Assembly: GCF_025950085.1 (NCBI RefSeq)
Contig: NZ_JAPDDS010000004.1
Span: forward strand, 124,001-188,000
DNA from: Luteolibacter flavescens
GTDB lineage: Bacteria > Verrucomicrobiota > Verrucomicrobiia > Verrucomicrobiales > Akkermansiaceae
DNA length: 64,000 nt
Direction of reading: 5' to 3'
Shown: positions 1 through 12,900 of the stretch, in pieces
Position numbering within the stretch: position 1 is the first letter of the stretch
Layout: every line of letters begins with the position of its first letter
Program-made: the position numbers and the translations under genes
Notes under the pieces: model-generated
Database searches by the model: none
Told to the model about the DNA's origin: nothing
What the model saw: only the letters and a program-made list of their open reading frames with translations

Positions 1-2
1 TG

Positions 3-2030
3 TCCCAGTCGGACGGATTGGTCGCGGGCGGGGTGAATCACTCGCTGCAGGCAAAGGCGGGCTTCAACTTCGGCAACGGCCTGCGCTACCCGCTGAAGGA
101 CGAGAACGGCAACAAGGTCAACGTGCCCGCGAACAGCACGGTGATCTACCAGGCTCGGCCGAACAACTACACGGCGGGATCCGCCGGCACCGGTCTGGTG
201 CCTCCGGGCTACGGCACGCACACGCGCCACTTCTCCACGACGCACCATGAGGTGTACGTGGGATGGGATCGCAAGGGGAAGAGCGAGGGCAGCCTCGGCT
301 ACGGCGGGATGTATGTGGACTTCGACTTCGGCTACCGCCGGGTGAAGACGACCGAGCTGCGCGCGGAGAACACGGGTGGCAACAAGCCTGCCGCCGCACG
401 CATGAATGCGAAGCAGCACCCGCAGGTCTTCCGCGCGATCACGGAGGCGATGGGCCGTCCGCTGTCCTCAGGCCAGCTCGCGGGAAGCAAGTCACCGATC
501 GCGATCCTTTCCTACAATGCGAAAACGGAGGGCAGCACGGACGCCTCCGCGCGCACGCGCTACCTGGGCCGCTTCAATCCGCGCGCGCATCACGTGGACT
601 TCTACGACCTGAGCCAGAGGGAGCGCGACCTGCTGCCGTACGAATACACGGTGGATCCGCTGGATAGCTGGAAGAACCGCGCGCTGGAGATCAGCCCCTC
701 GGGGAATGCCTACTTCGGCGGCGGGATGAATGCGCAGCTCGGCAGCAGCTTCGTGACGACGCACTCGGTGCCGCGGGAGCCCATCGTCTCGCTCGCGGCA
801 CTCCAGCACTCGTGCGCGAATGGCTTCGAGATCCTCCAGCCGAAGGACGGATACGCCTGCCTGAATGCACGCGAGCCGATGCTGCCGCAGGTGTCGCACG
901 CGATCGGGAATTCGGTCGCTCCGCCTATCCTCGCGCCGAACCAGGTGGAGAGCACGCTGAGCGGTGGCCGCGCGGTGGCGGATCACTCTTACCTCGCGAA
1001 TCTCAACCTGTGGGATGACTGGTACTTCTCCGGCATCGCGCCGCAGGAGCGCCCAAGCTTCGGGCCGAAGACGCGCGCGCTCCGCCAGGTGGCGCAGGAA
1101 TTCCTGGATGGCACCGCGAAGCTCCCGACCGTGCGCTACCTGCCGGAGACGGGGAACGAGGACATCAACCAGCTCATGATGAAGCTCTTCGCGGGTGTGA
1201 ATCCGACGGAGGCCGCGACGCAGCTCACCGCCTCGCTGATCCGGGTGGATGGCATGTTCAATGTGAACTCGACTTCCGTGGAGGCATGGAAGGCCGTGCT
1301 GGGCAGCCTGAAGGGCCGCGAGATCGTGACCCGCACGAATGAAGGCCGCGAGAGCGTCGCCGCGCCGGGCGATGGCGAGGTGCCGGTGGCGGGCCTGATG
1401 TCGCCGGTGGACATGGTCGCGGATGGGAAGACCTCGCAGATCAAGGACGAGCGGCAGTGGATCGGCCGCCGCGTGATCACCGAGGACGAGATCGACCAGC
1501 TCGCCCGCGCGATCGTGAAGGAAGTCCGCAAGCGCGGGCCCTTCCTCTCGCTCGGTGATTTCGTGAACCGCCGCCTCGGCAGCGACCGGGATCTCGCGCG
1601 TGCCGGGGCGATCCAGAATGCGCTGGATTCCGACGAGGTGGACATCAATGCCGCCTGGAGGCAGGGCGACCGCGCCGTCGCGGAGACGGTGACGAAGCGC
1701 TTCGCCTTCCCCGAGGCGGAGGAGGGCCCGGCGGGCTATGGCATGCCGGGCGTGGTGAAGCAGGGCGATATCCTGACGCCGATCGCGCCGATCCTTTCCG
1801 CCCGCTCGGACAGCTTCGTGGTCCGTGCCTACGGCGAGAGCGTGGACAAGGACGGCAAGGTGCTCGCGCGTGCCTGGTGCGAGGCGACGGTCGAGCGCAG
1901 CCGGAACTTCGTCGATCCGGAGGACAAGCCGGAGACGGCCATCATCAGTCTCTCGCGCGATGCGAACCGTGCCTTCGGCCGCCGCTACGAGATGACCTCC
2001 TTCCGCTGGCTGCACCCTGATGAAGTGTGA
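3..2030 (+). CDS. Verru_Chthon cassette protein A-like, C-terminal part (5' cut by window)
   Basis: The frame is open to the left edge, so only the last 675 or so residues are seen and the start lies outside the window. The final ~270 residues resemble the complete paralogue at 44174..47791: both have an FNVNS(T/S) block, RGPFLS(L/M)xDFVNRR, a QGDIL block, an RSD(S/T)FV(V/I)R block and the ending FGRR(Y/L)EM(T/I)SFRWL. This C-terminus is typical of the large Verru_Chthon cassette A proteins of Verrucomicrobia, which have a pseudopilin-like N-terminus and an unknown role. A small secreted-protein gene follows after 26 bp, the same layout as at the second copy. The family call is recognition by eye; the function is unknown. 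Confidence 0.75.
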   Translation, partial: SQSDGLVAGGVNHSLQAKAGFNFGNGLRYPLKDENGNKVNVPANSTVIYQARPNNYTAGSAGTGLVPPGYGTHTRHFSTTHHEVYVGWDRKGKSEGSLGYGGMYVDFDFGYRRVKTTELRAENTGGNKPAAARMNAKQHPQVFRAITEAMGRPLSSGQLAGSKSPIAILSYNAKTEGSTDASARTRYLGRFNPRAHHVDFYDLSQRERDLLPYEYTVDPLDSWKNRALEISPSGNAYFGGGMNAQLGSSFVTTHSVPREPIVSLAALQHSCANGFEILQPKDGYACLNAREPMLPQVSHAIGNSVAPPILAPNQVESTLSGGRAVADHSYLANLNLWDDWYFSGIAPQERPSFGPKTRALRQVAQEFLDGTAKLPTVRYLPETGNEDINQLMMKLFAGVNPTEAATQLTASLIRVDGMFNVNSTSVEAWKAVLGSLKGREIVTRTNEGRESVAAPGDGEVPVAGLMSPVDMVADGKTSQIKDERQWIGRRVITEDEIDQLARAIVKEVRKRGPFLSLGDFVNRRLGSDRDLARAGAIQNALDSDEVDINAAWRQGDRAVAETVTKRFAFPEAEEGPAGYGMPGVVKQGDILTPIAPILSARSDSFVVRAYGESVDKDGKVLARAWCEATVERSRNFVDPEDKPETAIISLSRDANRAFGRRYEMTSFRWLHPDEV

Positions 2031-2056
2031 GCGAGCCCACCTTTTACCCAAGACCG

Positions 2057-2728
2057 ATGAACCGCCTAGCCACTCTATTCGCCCTGCTCCTGTCCGCCGT
2101 GGCCACGGCGCAGGACAAGCCCAAGTCCGGCGACCTGAAAGTCCGCTTCCTGGCGGAGCGCATGCCACCGGATCTAGGCCAGGTGCTCATGGCCACGCCG
2201 GAGGAGAAGTCCGCGGCATTCGACATCCGGACGAACAGCCTGTCCGAGCCGCAGGCGGCGCCCGCCCGTGTCTTCGCCGTGAAGCAGGCCACGGGGAAGG
2301 AGACCTCGCTGGCAAACGTGACGCTGCCGGATGCCGGGAAGTCCTTCATCGTGCTGCTGATACCGGGAGCCACGGGCTACAAGCCGGTGGTGATCTCCGC
2401 GGAGGATGCGTCCTTCAAGGCGGGCGACGTGTATTTCTACAACCACGGCGACAAGCCGGTGCTCGGCTACGTGGGCACGGCCACCTTCATCCTCCAGCCG
2501 GGCAAGGGGCAGACCCTCACGCCGAAGGGCGCGAAGGAGGGTAAGTACTACGACGTGGGCTTCGGCGTGCGCGAGAAGGAAGGGGACAAGGCACTGAGCA
2601 CCACCCGCTGGCCGGTGGAGGACAAGCTGCGTTCGTACGTTTTCTTCTTCGTGAATCCGACGACCAAGCTCCTCGACTTCCGCGCGGTGGATGAATTCAT
2701 CGAGCCGGAGAAGAAGCCGGGGACGTGA
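2057..2728 (+). CDS. Secreted protein, partner of Verru_Chthon A gene (unknown function)
   Basis: I chose the ATG at 2057, which starts directly at a signal peptide (MNRLATLFALLLSAVATAQ, cleavage likely after ATA-Q). An earlier in-frame GTG/ATG region at 2027 would overlap the previous gene and bury the signal. The mature part, about 205 residues, is rich in beta-prone segments and has no catalytic motif I recognise. It sits 26 bp behind the Verru_Chthon A gene. A protein of similar size (43451..44149) with a signal peptide sits 24 bp behind the second A copy, and both contain a short beta-rich region followed by a Y/F-rich C-terminal third. The pairing suggests export or envelope work together with the A protein, but this is inference. 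Confidence 0.7.
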   Translation: MNRLATLFALLLSAVATAQDKPKSGDLKVRFLAERMPPDLGQVLMATPEEKSAAFDIRTNSLSEPQAAPARVFAVKQATGKETSLANVTLPDAGKSFIVLLIPGATGYKPVVISAEDASFKAGDVYFYNHGDKPVLGYVGTATFILQPGKGQTLTPKGAKEGKYYDVGFGVREKEGDKALSTTRWPVEDKLRSYVFFFVNPTTKLLDFRAVDEFIEPEKKPGT

Positions 2729-2791
2729 ACGTCCAGGGCGGGTCCGTGGCTAGGGCATCTTGCCGTAAGCCAGTCGTGATTTCCATAGCAG

Positions 2792-2829
2792 GAAGGCCGG
2801 ACGGGAAACCGTTCGGCTTTCTTTTTTTA
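2792..2829 (+). terminator. Rho-independent terminator
   Basis: A stem of about 12 bp (GAAGGCCGGACGG paired with CCGTTCGGCTTTC, one G-U type mismatch) with a GAAA-like loop is followed by CTTTTTTT. It ends the Verru_Chthon A/partner unit. A near copy on the opposite strand ends groEL at 3065..3102. Confidence 0.75.
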
Positions 2830-2896
2830 AGGGGGGAGGGATGGGGGGGTGGTCGGTGGTCGAAATAGGTTATGGCGGGACTTGTGCGCCTACCTG

Positions 2897-2967
2897 CCAA
2901 GCGGGCCAGTGTGGCCGCGCGCTCCCAGCGGGAGTCCCTGGGAGCGCGTGGCCACTGGCCCGCTTGG
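2897..2967. repeat. Large imperfect palindrome, REP-like
   Basis: Left arm 2897..2927 and right arm 2939..2967 are reverse complements except for a 2-nt bulge and one mismatch, with an 11-nt centre. The arms run from CCAAGCGGGCCAGTG to GCGCGCTCCCA. The right arm resembles the module at 31894 and 32150 (GGGAGCGCGTG followed by CGCTTGG), so it belongs to a dispersed repeat family. The rest of 2830..3064 shows no gene. Confidence 0.7.
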
Positions 2968-3064
2968 ATAGCCGTGGGCAGCAGTCCGATAGCACCCGTC
3001 CGACTCTTCACATCAGCCGCTCCCTCCGGGCAAGCATCCCGCCCATCAACCAATTCACTCCCCA

Positions 3065-3102
3065 TGAAAACAAGAAAGCCGGACGGTTTCCCGTCCGGCT
3101 TC
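3065..3102 (-). terminator. Rho-independent terminator of groEL
   Basis: Read on the minus strand, AGAAGCCGGACGG, a GAAA loop and CCGTCCGGCTTTCT form a near-perfect stem of about 12 bp followed by TTGTTTT. It lies about 60 bp beyond the groEL stop. Confidence 0.75.
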
Positions 3103-3163
3103 TGAATGTCTGGCGAATGACCCATGGCGACAGGATTGCCGCCGCGGTCATTCATCTCACGAC

Positions 3164-5123
<1,960 letters not shown>

Positions 5124-5231
5124 GTGTCTTTGGTATGTTTACGGTTGGTTGGGATGCCGCGCCGTTTTGAAGGGCGCGGAAAGGGTTCGGGAAAAGAGAA
5201 TCAAGACTTGAGAAATCCAGCGGTAATGGGC

Positions 5232-5990
5232 TCAGGCTTCTGATCTTGCGTCTTCGAGTCTTGTGTCTTGCGTCTCCGCCAGGGCGGTGAGCCAGAAGTC
5301 GAATTCCTCGTCGAGGCGGGTGGTGAGGAAAGCTTGCCACGCGGGGAAGTCGCCGGAGTCGGCGGCCTCGAGCGCGGCGTAGTAGTCGGTGCGGAGTTGG
5401 GGCGAGATGGATACGGGCGGGTAACCGGCGGCGAGAAGCACGAAATTCATCGCGAGCCGCGCAGCCCGGCCATTCCCATCGGAGAAGGGATGGATGGCGG
5501 CAATGCCATGGTGGAGCCTGGCCGCGCGCTCGACGGGATCGGCGATGGCGGGCAGGTCGGCGAAGAGACGCTCCATCAGGTCCGGCACTTTCACCGGATT
5601 CGGCGGGACGAGCGTGGCTCCCGCGATGCGCACGGCGGACGTGCGGTAGCTCCCGGCGAAGGAATCATCCACGCCGCTGAGCACGATGCGATGGAGATCG
5701 AGCAGGTCGCGCTCGGTGAAGGCCGCATCGGGACGGGCGAATTCCTTCACCCGCTCCCATGCCTTCGCGAGATTGACCGCTTCCAGGTGATCCTTCAGCG
5801 GCTTGCCGGAAACGGTGACGCCCTTGGAAAGGACGACCTCCGTTTCGCGGAGCGTGAGCGTGTTTCCTTCGATGGAATTCGACTCATAGACCATCCGGAC
5901 ATCCCACGCCGCTGCCAAGCTCCGCACCGCGGCGGGAGCCAGCGGGCGGAGTTGGGAAAGGCGTTGGTGCTTGTCCGGGAGAGTGTCCAT
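5232..5990 (-). CDS. Fic family AMP-transferase-like protein, class II
   Basis: Fic enzymes transfer AMP or other phosphate-linked groups from a nucleotide to a target hydroxyl. The full motif HPFSDGNGRAAR is at residues 167..178 with the catalytic His167. An inhibitory-helix motif of the (S/T)xxxE(G/N) type, SNSIEG, is at 37..42, before the Fic core. This makes it class II and probably auto-inhibited. The 252-residue length is usual for a single-domain Fic. It lies between dnaK and groES in the same orientation, so a chaperone target is conceivable, but this is inference. The last ~12 codons are built from 7-bp repeats (about AGACNCA on the minus strand), so the tail may be recent. Confidence 0.9.
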   Translation of the reverse strand: MDTLPDKHQRLSQLRPLAPAAVRSLAAAWDVRMVYESNSIEGNTLTLRETEVVLSKGVTVSGKPLKDHLEAVNLAKAWERVKEFARPDAAFTERDLLDLHRIVLSGVDDSFAGSYRTSAVRIAGATLVPPNPVKVPDLMERLFADLPAIADPVERAARLHHGIAAIHPFSDGNGRAARLAMNFVLLAAGYPPVSISPQLRTDYYAALEAADSGDFPAWQAFLTTRLDEEFDFWLTALAETQDTRLEDARSEA

Positions 5991-6051
5991 TGAGAGCGGG
6001 GCGGGCTTGGTGGCTCGCCCTTTCAGGGCTCCGAGTCTTCCTGTTCCGAGA

Positions 6052-6095
6052 CCCGGGGCTGTGCCCCGGGCTGTAGGGATCGCCCCTTTCGGGGC
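6052..6095. repeat. Two strong hairpins between dnaK and fic
   Basis: A perfect 8-bp stem CCCGGGGC-TGT-GCCCCGGG is at 6052..6070, and GCCCC-TTTC-GGGGC is at 6082..6095. They resemble the GC-rich hairpins in 52533..52793. They lie just after the dnaK stop and could end or attenuate its transcript, but no T-run follows on the minus strand. Confidence 0.5.
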
Positions 6096-6126
6096 TTTCA
6101 GAATTCCGTGTTCGATGGGGGTCAGC

Positions 6127-8412
<2,286 letters not shown>

Positions 8413-8416
8413 TTAA

Positions 8417-8503
8417 GGGCAGGTGTCAGAGTGGTCGAATGAGCACGCTTGGAAAGCGTGTGTGCTAGCAATAGTACCGAGGGTTCGAATCCCTCCCTGT
8501 CCG
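8417..8503 (+). tRNA. tRNA-Ser(GGA)
   Basis: The 87-nt gene has acceptor arms GGGCAGG and CCTGTCC plus discriminator G. The anticodon loop TTGGAAA gives anticodon GGA, and there is a long class II variable arm and a T-arm GAGGG-TTCGAAT-CCCTC. CCA is not encoded. It reads UCC/UCU serine codons. Confidence 0.95.
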
Positions 8504-8794
8504 CTTCCTTGATTTTCAGGGAACAAAGCCGTTGTAGTAACAACGGCGGTGACAACGGTGATTCAGATCAGCCGTTTTGTCGGGTCTTCCGAGATTCTCT
8601 ATATGCTCGGTGGCTGATTCGATTCCGGTTGAATCGGTGGAGCTGGAGATTCCGGCGCGGCGCGACGCACGAATTACGAGATCAGTAGTAGCCCGGAGCA
8701 GATGGCTCCTGTCCTGCGGGTTTGGCTGCCAAGCATGGGCCGCGGGATGCCGCGGCGGTTCTCCGCCAGCAGCCGTCCGATCTCTAACAACCGC
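8504..8794. other. Gene-free stretch after tRNA-Ser
   Basis: No convincing gene is seen. It holds a perfect hairpin GCCGTTGT-AGTA-ACAACGGC at 8528..8547 without a following T-run, so it is only a weak terminator candidate. No direct repeat of the tRNA 3' end was seen, so there is no sign of an attachment site. Confidence 0.5.
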
Positions 8795-9862
8795 TCAATA
8801 GTCCGCCACAGGCGAGTTCGGTAGGGTGGCTCCGATTTCCGGGACGAGGGCGGCGAGATCGGCGATCTCTTGGGAAACCGAGTCCCACTTTTCCCGCGAC
8901 CAGGGGATGGTGGGGTGGAGCTTCTTGCGGAATTTCGCCAGGCGCTTTTCGGCGTCGTCGGTGATGTAGGAGGAGACGGCGGCGAGTCGTTTCGCGGCGT
9001 CTTTCGCGCGCTCGGTGCGGTGGCAGATCATCGCGAGGTCATTGCCCGCCTCGATGGCGGCGACGACGTCGGTATTGTCCGGGTAGCGGTCGGCGATGGC
9101 GCCCATGTCGAGGTCGTCGGTGAGGACCAGATGCTTGTCGAAGCCGAGCTGGCCGCGGAGGAAGTCCGTGACCATGCGGCGGGACAGCGAGGCGGGCTTC
9201 TCCGGGTCGATGGCGGGGAAGAGCACGTGCGCGAGCATGACGGCATCCAGTTCCGGCATGAGCGCGGTGTAGGGGATGATGTCTTCCTTCAGCAGGTCCG
9301 TGATGGTGGCGTCGCTCACGGGCAGGTCGTGGTGCGGGTCGGACTTCGCGCGGCCGCAGGCGGGGAAGTGCTTGGCGCAGGAGCGCACGGAGCGCTTGCG
9401 CAGCCAGCGGTTCCAGTTGCCTGCGAGGTCGATCACCTTTTGCGGATCGCGGCCCCAGCAGCGCCCGCGGAGGGAATTCTGGAGGTCCGGGTGGTGGTCG
9501 AGGTCGAGCACCGGGGCGAAGTCGAGATTGAAGCCGAGCAGGCGGAGCTGGTCGCCGGTATAGACGCCGGCCTTGGCGGCGAGCATCATGTCGCCCTTCG
9601 CGGCGAAGGCATTGGCAGATGGCAGGGAGGGGGCGATGTCCTTCGTGCGGGTGACGCGGCCGCCTTCCTGGTCGATGGCCATGATGGGCTCGTCCTCGCA
9701 GAGCGTGCGCAGGGCGTCCGTGAGCTGGCGGGTCTGCTCGGCGGTGACGATATTCCTGCCAAAGAGGATGAAGCCGGCGGGCTGGAGCCGCCGGAACATC
9801 TCCGCCTCGTCCGGCTCGATCTCCGGTCCGCGCACGCCGAGCAGCAGCAGGTGGCCATTCAT
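8795..9862 (-). CDS. nagZ: Beta-N-acetylhexosaminidase NagZ-like, GH3
   Basis: The 355-residue cytoplasmic GH3 enzyme is expected to release GlcNAc from muropeptides during cell-wall recycling. The N-terminal GFILFGRN and IDQEGGRV(T) blocks and the TDDLDMGAI block, which carries the nucleophile Asp, are typical. The loop that normally reads KHFPGHG...DSH reads KHFPACG...DPHHDLP. It keeps the Asp-x-His pair, but the GHG is changed. I chose the ATG at 9862; the open frame upstream has no family similarity and overlaps the divergent gene. The variant loop lowers certainty about exact specificity. Confidence 0.85.
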   Translation of the reverse strand: MNGHLLLLGVRGPEIEPDEAEMFRRLQPAGFILFGRNIVTAEQTRQLTDALRTLCEDEPIMAIDQEGGRVTRTKDIAPSLPSANAFAAKGDMMLAAKAGVYTGDQLRLLGFNLDFAPVLDLDHHPDLQNSLRGRCWGRDPQKVIDLAGNWNRWLRKRSVRSCAKHFPACGRAKSDPHHDLPVSDATITDLLKEDIIPYTALMPELDAVMLAHVLFPAIDPEKPASLSRRMVTDFLRGQLGFDKHLVLTDDLDMGAIADRYPDNTDVVAAIEAGNDLAMICHRTERAKDAAKRLAAVSSYITDDAEKRLAKFRKKLHPTIPWSREKWDSVSQEIADLAALVPEIGATLPNSPVADY

Positions 9863-9970
9863 GGGCGGCAGGATGAATGAGGGCCCGCGGGAGAAAAGCG
9901 GGATTCTCAAATCCGTCCGGGTTTCCCGTTGGCGAAGCGGGGGCGGGGGCGTATTTTCCAAAGGATAGCA

Positions 9971-10525
9971 ATGAGCGCGACCGACTCCCCCATCCACCTG
10001 CAGGGCCAGATCCTGCTGGCTGACCCGTCGCTGCACGACGGGATCTTCGACCGGTCGGTCATCCTGCTGGCGGACCACTCGGCGGAGGAGGGAGCCTTCG
10101 GGCTGATCCTGAATCATCCGACGGGCCACAGCGTCGGGGACTTCCTGAAGGAGCCTGCCTTCGAGCCGCTGAAGCACATCGCGGTGCACCTCGGCGGGCC
10201 GGTCTCGCGCGAGCATCTTACGTTTTCCGCCTTCTGGTGGACAGAGGACAATCGCCTGAAGTGGCACGTCCGCATCCCCGCCGAGCAGGCGATCAAGCAC
10301 AGCCGCAAGCCGGGGACGCTGGTGCGGGCCTTCGTCGGCTACTCCGGCTGGACGGCCGGGCAGCTCGAGGGGGAAATCCGCCGGAACACATGGATCACCA
10401 CCCGCCCGGGCAGCAACCTGCTGGGGCAGAGCCACGACCGCGAGCTGTGGGCGGAGATCCTGCGCTCGATGTCGCCGTACCACCGGATCCTGGCAGAAGC
10501 GCCGGAGGACCCGCGGTCGAATTGA
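9971..10525 (+). CDS. YqgE/AlgH family protein (UPF0301)
   Basis: The 184-residue protein shows the family pattern: GQILLADPSLHDGIFDRSVILLADH near the N-terminus, GAFGLILNHPTG, the GGPVS block and the WTAGQLEGEI...W block. The ATG at 9971 has a modest AAAGGAT 5-10 bp upstream. Members are small single-domain proteins of uncertain biochemical role; AlgH was linked to alginate regulation in Pseudomonas. It is divergent from nagZ with about 110 bp between the starts. Confidence 0.92.
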   Translation: MSATDSPIHLQGQILLADPSLHDGIFDRSVILLADHSAEEGAFGLILNHPTGHSVGDFLKEPAFEPLKHIAVHLGGPVSREHLTFSAFWWTEDNRLKWHVRIPAEQAIKHSRKPGTLVRAFVGYSGWTAGQLEGEIRRNTWITTRPGSNLLGQSHDRELWAEILRSMSPYHRILAEAPEDPRSN

Positions 10526-10545
10526 TGTGGTGGAGGTAGCTCCTG

Positions 10546-10708
10546 AAAGTGGCCGCGGCTTCCAGCCGCAGGCCGACAGGGGATGGGCTTACGGCAGGAT
10601 GCCGTAGCCACGGTGGGGGAAAGTGGCCGTGGCTTCCAGCCGCAGGTCGGCAGGGGATGGGCTTACGGCAAGATGCCGTAGCCACGGTATGCCGCAGCCG
10701 CGGTGGGG
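10546..10708. repeat. Tandem 74-bp repeat with internal hairpins
   Basis: Two adjacent units of 74 bp (10546..10619 and 10620..10693) differ at only a few positions, and a partial third follows to about 10708. Each unit carries two hairpins: GGCCGCGGCT-TCC-AGCCGC and TTACGGCA with TGCCGTA. Part of the first hairpin recurs in inverted form at about 52959..52978. The array fills the leader of metX. Confidence 0.75.
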
Positions 10709-10753
10709 ATTCCGCTGGCCAATCATCCGGCCCCGACTTAGACCCGGCGCGCC

Positions 10754-11905
10754 GTGGCGGACACCGAGACTAAGTTTTTCACGATCAATGACGGGCCGAT
10801 CCGTCTGCGCGAGGGCGGCGAGCTGCCGTCCGCGACCCTGGCCTATGAGACCTGGGGCACGCTGAATGGGGACGGCACGAATGCCATCCTGCTCTTTCAC
10901 GCGCTGTCGGGCGCACACCATGCCTGCGGCCACAATCCCGCGATCCCGGGCACCGGCACGCTGTGGCAGCCGGAAATGCACGAGGGCTGGTGGGGCGAGA
11001 TGATCGGGCCGGGCAAGGCGCTCGACACGGACAAGTATTTCATCGTCTGCGCGAACTACCTCGGCGGCTGCTACGGCTCCACGGGCCCGGCTTCGGCGAA
11101 TCCGGACACCGGCAAGCCGTGGGGCTCCGCCTTCCCGCACGTGACCACGGCGGACCAGGCGGAGGTGCAGGCGAAGCTGCTGGATCACCTCGGCGTGGGG
11201 AAGCTCCATGCCGCGATCGGGCCGTCGGTCGGTGGCTTGATCGCGCTCGCGTTCGCGACGCGTTTCCCGGAGCGGGTGACGAACGTCATCTCGATTGCGT
11301 CGGGCTACAAGACGACCGTGCTGAACCGCCTGATCCTGTTCGAGCAGATCCTGGCGATCGAGAACGACCCGCATTTCAATGGCGGCGACTATTACGACGG
11401 TGGCAATGGCGGCCCGCTCTACGGGCTGGCGCTGGCGCGCATGATCTCCCACAAGACTTTCGTCCACCTGGATGCGATCGAGCGCCGCGCCCGGCAGGAT
11501 GTGGTGCAGCCGGACGATATCCTCGCGTGGTACCGCGTCCGCGACCAATTCCAGAGCTACATGCTCCACCAGGGGAAGAAATTCGTGAAGCGCTTCGACG
11601 CGAACACGTATCTCCGCATCAATGACATGTGGTCGCGCTTCGACGGCGCGCACGAGGGCGACGCGGAGAGCCCGGAGGCGCTCTTTTCCCGCTGCCGGGA
11701 GGCGGGCCAGCGCTGGCTGGTCTTCTCCATCGACTCCGACTTCTGCTTCTACCCGGAAGAGCAGGCGGAGCTGGTGAAGCATCTGGAGAATGCCCAGGTG
11801 AACTCGATGCATGTGACCGTCCACTCGGACAAGGGCCACGACTCCTTCCTGCTGGAGCCGGACTACTACACGCCGCACATCTCGTGGGTGCTGGGGAAGC
11901 CGTGA
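10754..11905 (+). CDS. metX: Homoserine O-acetyltransferase MetX
   Basis: The 383-residue alpha/beta-hydrolase fold acyltransferase activates homoserine for methionine synthesis. It shows the early LAYETWG strand, NYLGGCYGSTGP (residues ~101..112), the nucleophile elbow GPSVGG with Ser158, a late FSIDSDFCF block carrying the acid, and GHDSFL with the catalytic His. The usual elbow is GxSMGG, so Met to Val is a minor variation. The start is a GTG. Acetyl rather than succinyl donor is assumed from the family and cannot be told from sequence reading alone. Confidence 0.92.
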   Translation: MADTETKFFTINDGPIRLREGGELPSATLAYETWGTLNGDGTNAILLFHALSGAHHACGHNPAIPGTGTLWQPEMHEGWWGEMIGPGKALDTDKYFIVCANYLGGCYGSTGPASANPDTGKPWGSAFPHVTTADQAEVQAKLLDHLGVGKLHAAIGPSVGGLIALAFATRFPERVTNVISIASGYKTTVLNRLILFEQILAIENDPHFNGGDYYDGGNGGPLYGLALARMISHKTFVHLDAIERRARQDVVQPDDILAWYRVRDQFQSYMLHQGKKFVKRFDANTYLRINDMWSRFDGAHEGDAESPEALFSRCREAGQRWLVFSIDSDFCFYPEEQAELVKHLENAQVNSMHVTVHSDKGHDSFLLEPDYYTPHISWVLGKP

Positions 11906-12075
11906 GCTGAAAGGTCGGTCATGTGGCGGAGCCCCGGGAGCGACCCGACTGGCCGGCATCTTCGTGTCCTGAAAGCCTCGTTTTTGGGGAGGGATGGGAA
12001 AATTCCGGTCGCCCGGTCGTTCGACGGGACTCCACCTTGGATTAGGCAGATGGCGGCGGGCCGTGACAAGGAGCG

Positions 12076-12900
12076 TTAGACTCCGGGTGCCTGCCGCGGC
12101 AGGCGCCAGGTGCCGAGCACTTCGCCGAGGCGGTAGTCCGGGCCGCTCTTTTCATCGATGCGGCCGCAGCGGAGCTGGTCGCCATCGAAGTCCGCCCACA
12201 GGGCCGGGCAGGGATTCATGAAGGCGCCCAGATTCATGACCAGCCGCCCCCGCCGCTGCCAGATGCCGGCGCGGTGGAAATGGCCCACGATGATGATTTC
12301 CGCGCGGGGGAAATAGCGCTCGGCGAAGGCCGCGGCGGCGTCGCCCTGGGTCGTCCAGACGCGGAGCATCTGGAGGGCGCGGGTGGGCGGGCTGATGGCG
12401 TCCATCGCACGGTTCCACAGGCGCTTGCCCTTCGGATACTCGCGGGCGCGGAGGAGCAGGGCCATCTCGCGCGCGAGCACGATGCGGGCTGCGGGGTCGT
12501 TTTCCGCGGCCTGGTGGCGTGCCCACAGGGCGGCCACGCCGGGCTGCTGCGTCAGCGCCTCGCGGCTCCACGGCGAGCCATCGGCGAAGAGGGTATCGCC
12601 ATGGATGATGAGGATGCGGCCGCCTGCCAGCTCCTCCCAGCCGGTGCCGGGCCAGCCGGGATCGTGATTCCCGGGGAGGAAGACCGGCTCGGCTCCCTCC
12701 TCGGCGCAGAGGCGCTTCAGGTCCTTCAGCATCGCGGCGGACTTCTCGAAGAAAAGCCGCGCCAGCTCCTGCCAGGTATCGCCATTGAAGATGACGGTGC
12801 GCGCCCCGGCGATGAGCGGGCGCAGGCTCTCCACGGACTCGATGCGCGAGACGCGGTGGCCGAGGTGGAGATCGGACAGGATGCGGACGGGGGGCGTCAT
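12076..12900 (-). CDS. Calcineurin-like metallophosphoesterase
   Basis: The 274-residue protein has the full metal-binding set: SDLHLGH (residues ~9..15), NGDTW, PGNHDPG, IIHGDT and VGHFHRAG. The layout recalls UDP-2,3-diacylglucosamine hydrolase (LpxH-like) enzymes, but the substrate is not established. The ATG at 12900 overlaps the stop of the upstream methylase gene in an ATGA arrangement, so the two are probably translationally coupled. The frame stays open upstream through that gene in another register, which I treat as a shadow. Confidence 0.88.
   Translation of the reverse strand: MTPPVRILSDLHLGHRVSRIESVESLRPLIAGARTVIFNGDTWQELARLFFEKSAAMLKDLKRLCAEEGAEPVFLPGNHDPGWPGTGWEELAGGRILIIHGDTLFADGSPWSREALTQQPGVAALWARHQAAENDPAARIVLAREMALLLRAREYPKGKRLWNRAMDAISPPTRALQMLRVWTTQGDAAAAFAERYFPRAEIIIVGHFHRAGIWQRRGRLVMNLGAFMNPCPALWADFDGDQLRCGRIDEKSGPDYRLGEVLGTWRLPRQAPGV

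Noticed and set aside
5124-5231. CIRCE heat-shock operator before groES
   Set aside because: No TTAGCACTC-N9-GAGTGCTAA pattern is present in this gap.
8504-8600. Integration site at the tRNA-Ser 3' end
   Set aside because: No direct repeat of the tRNA end and no integrase gene were seen.
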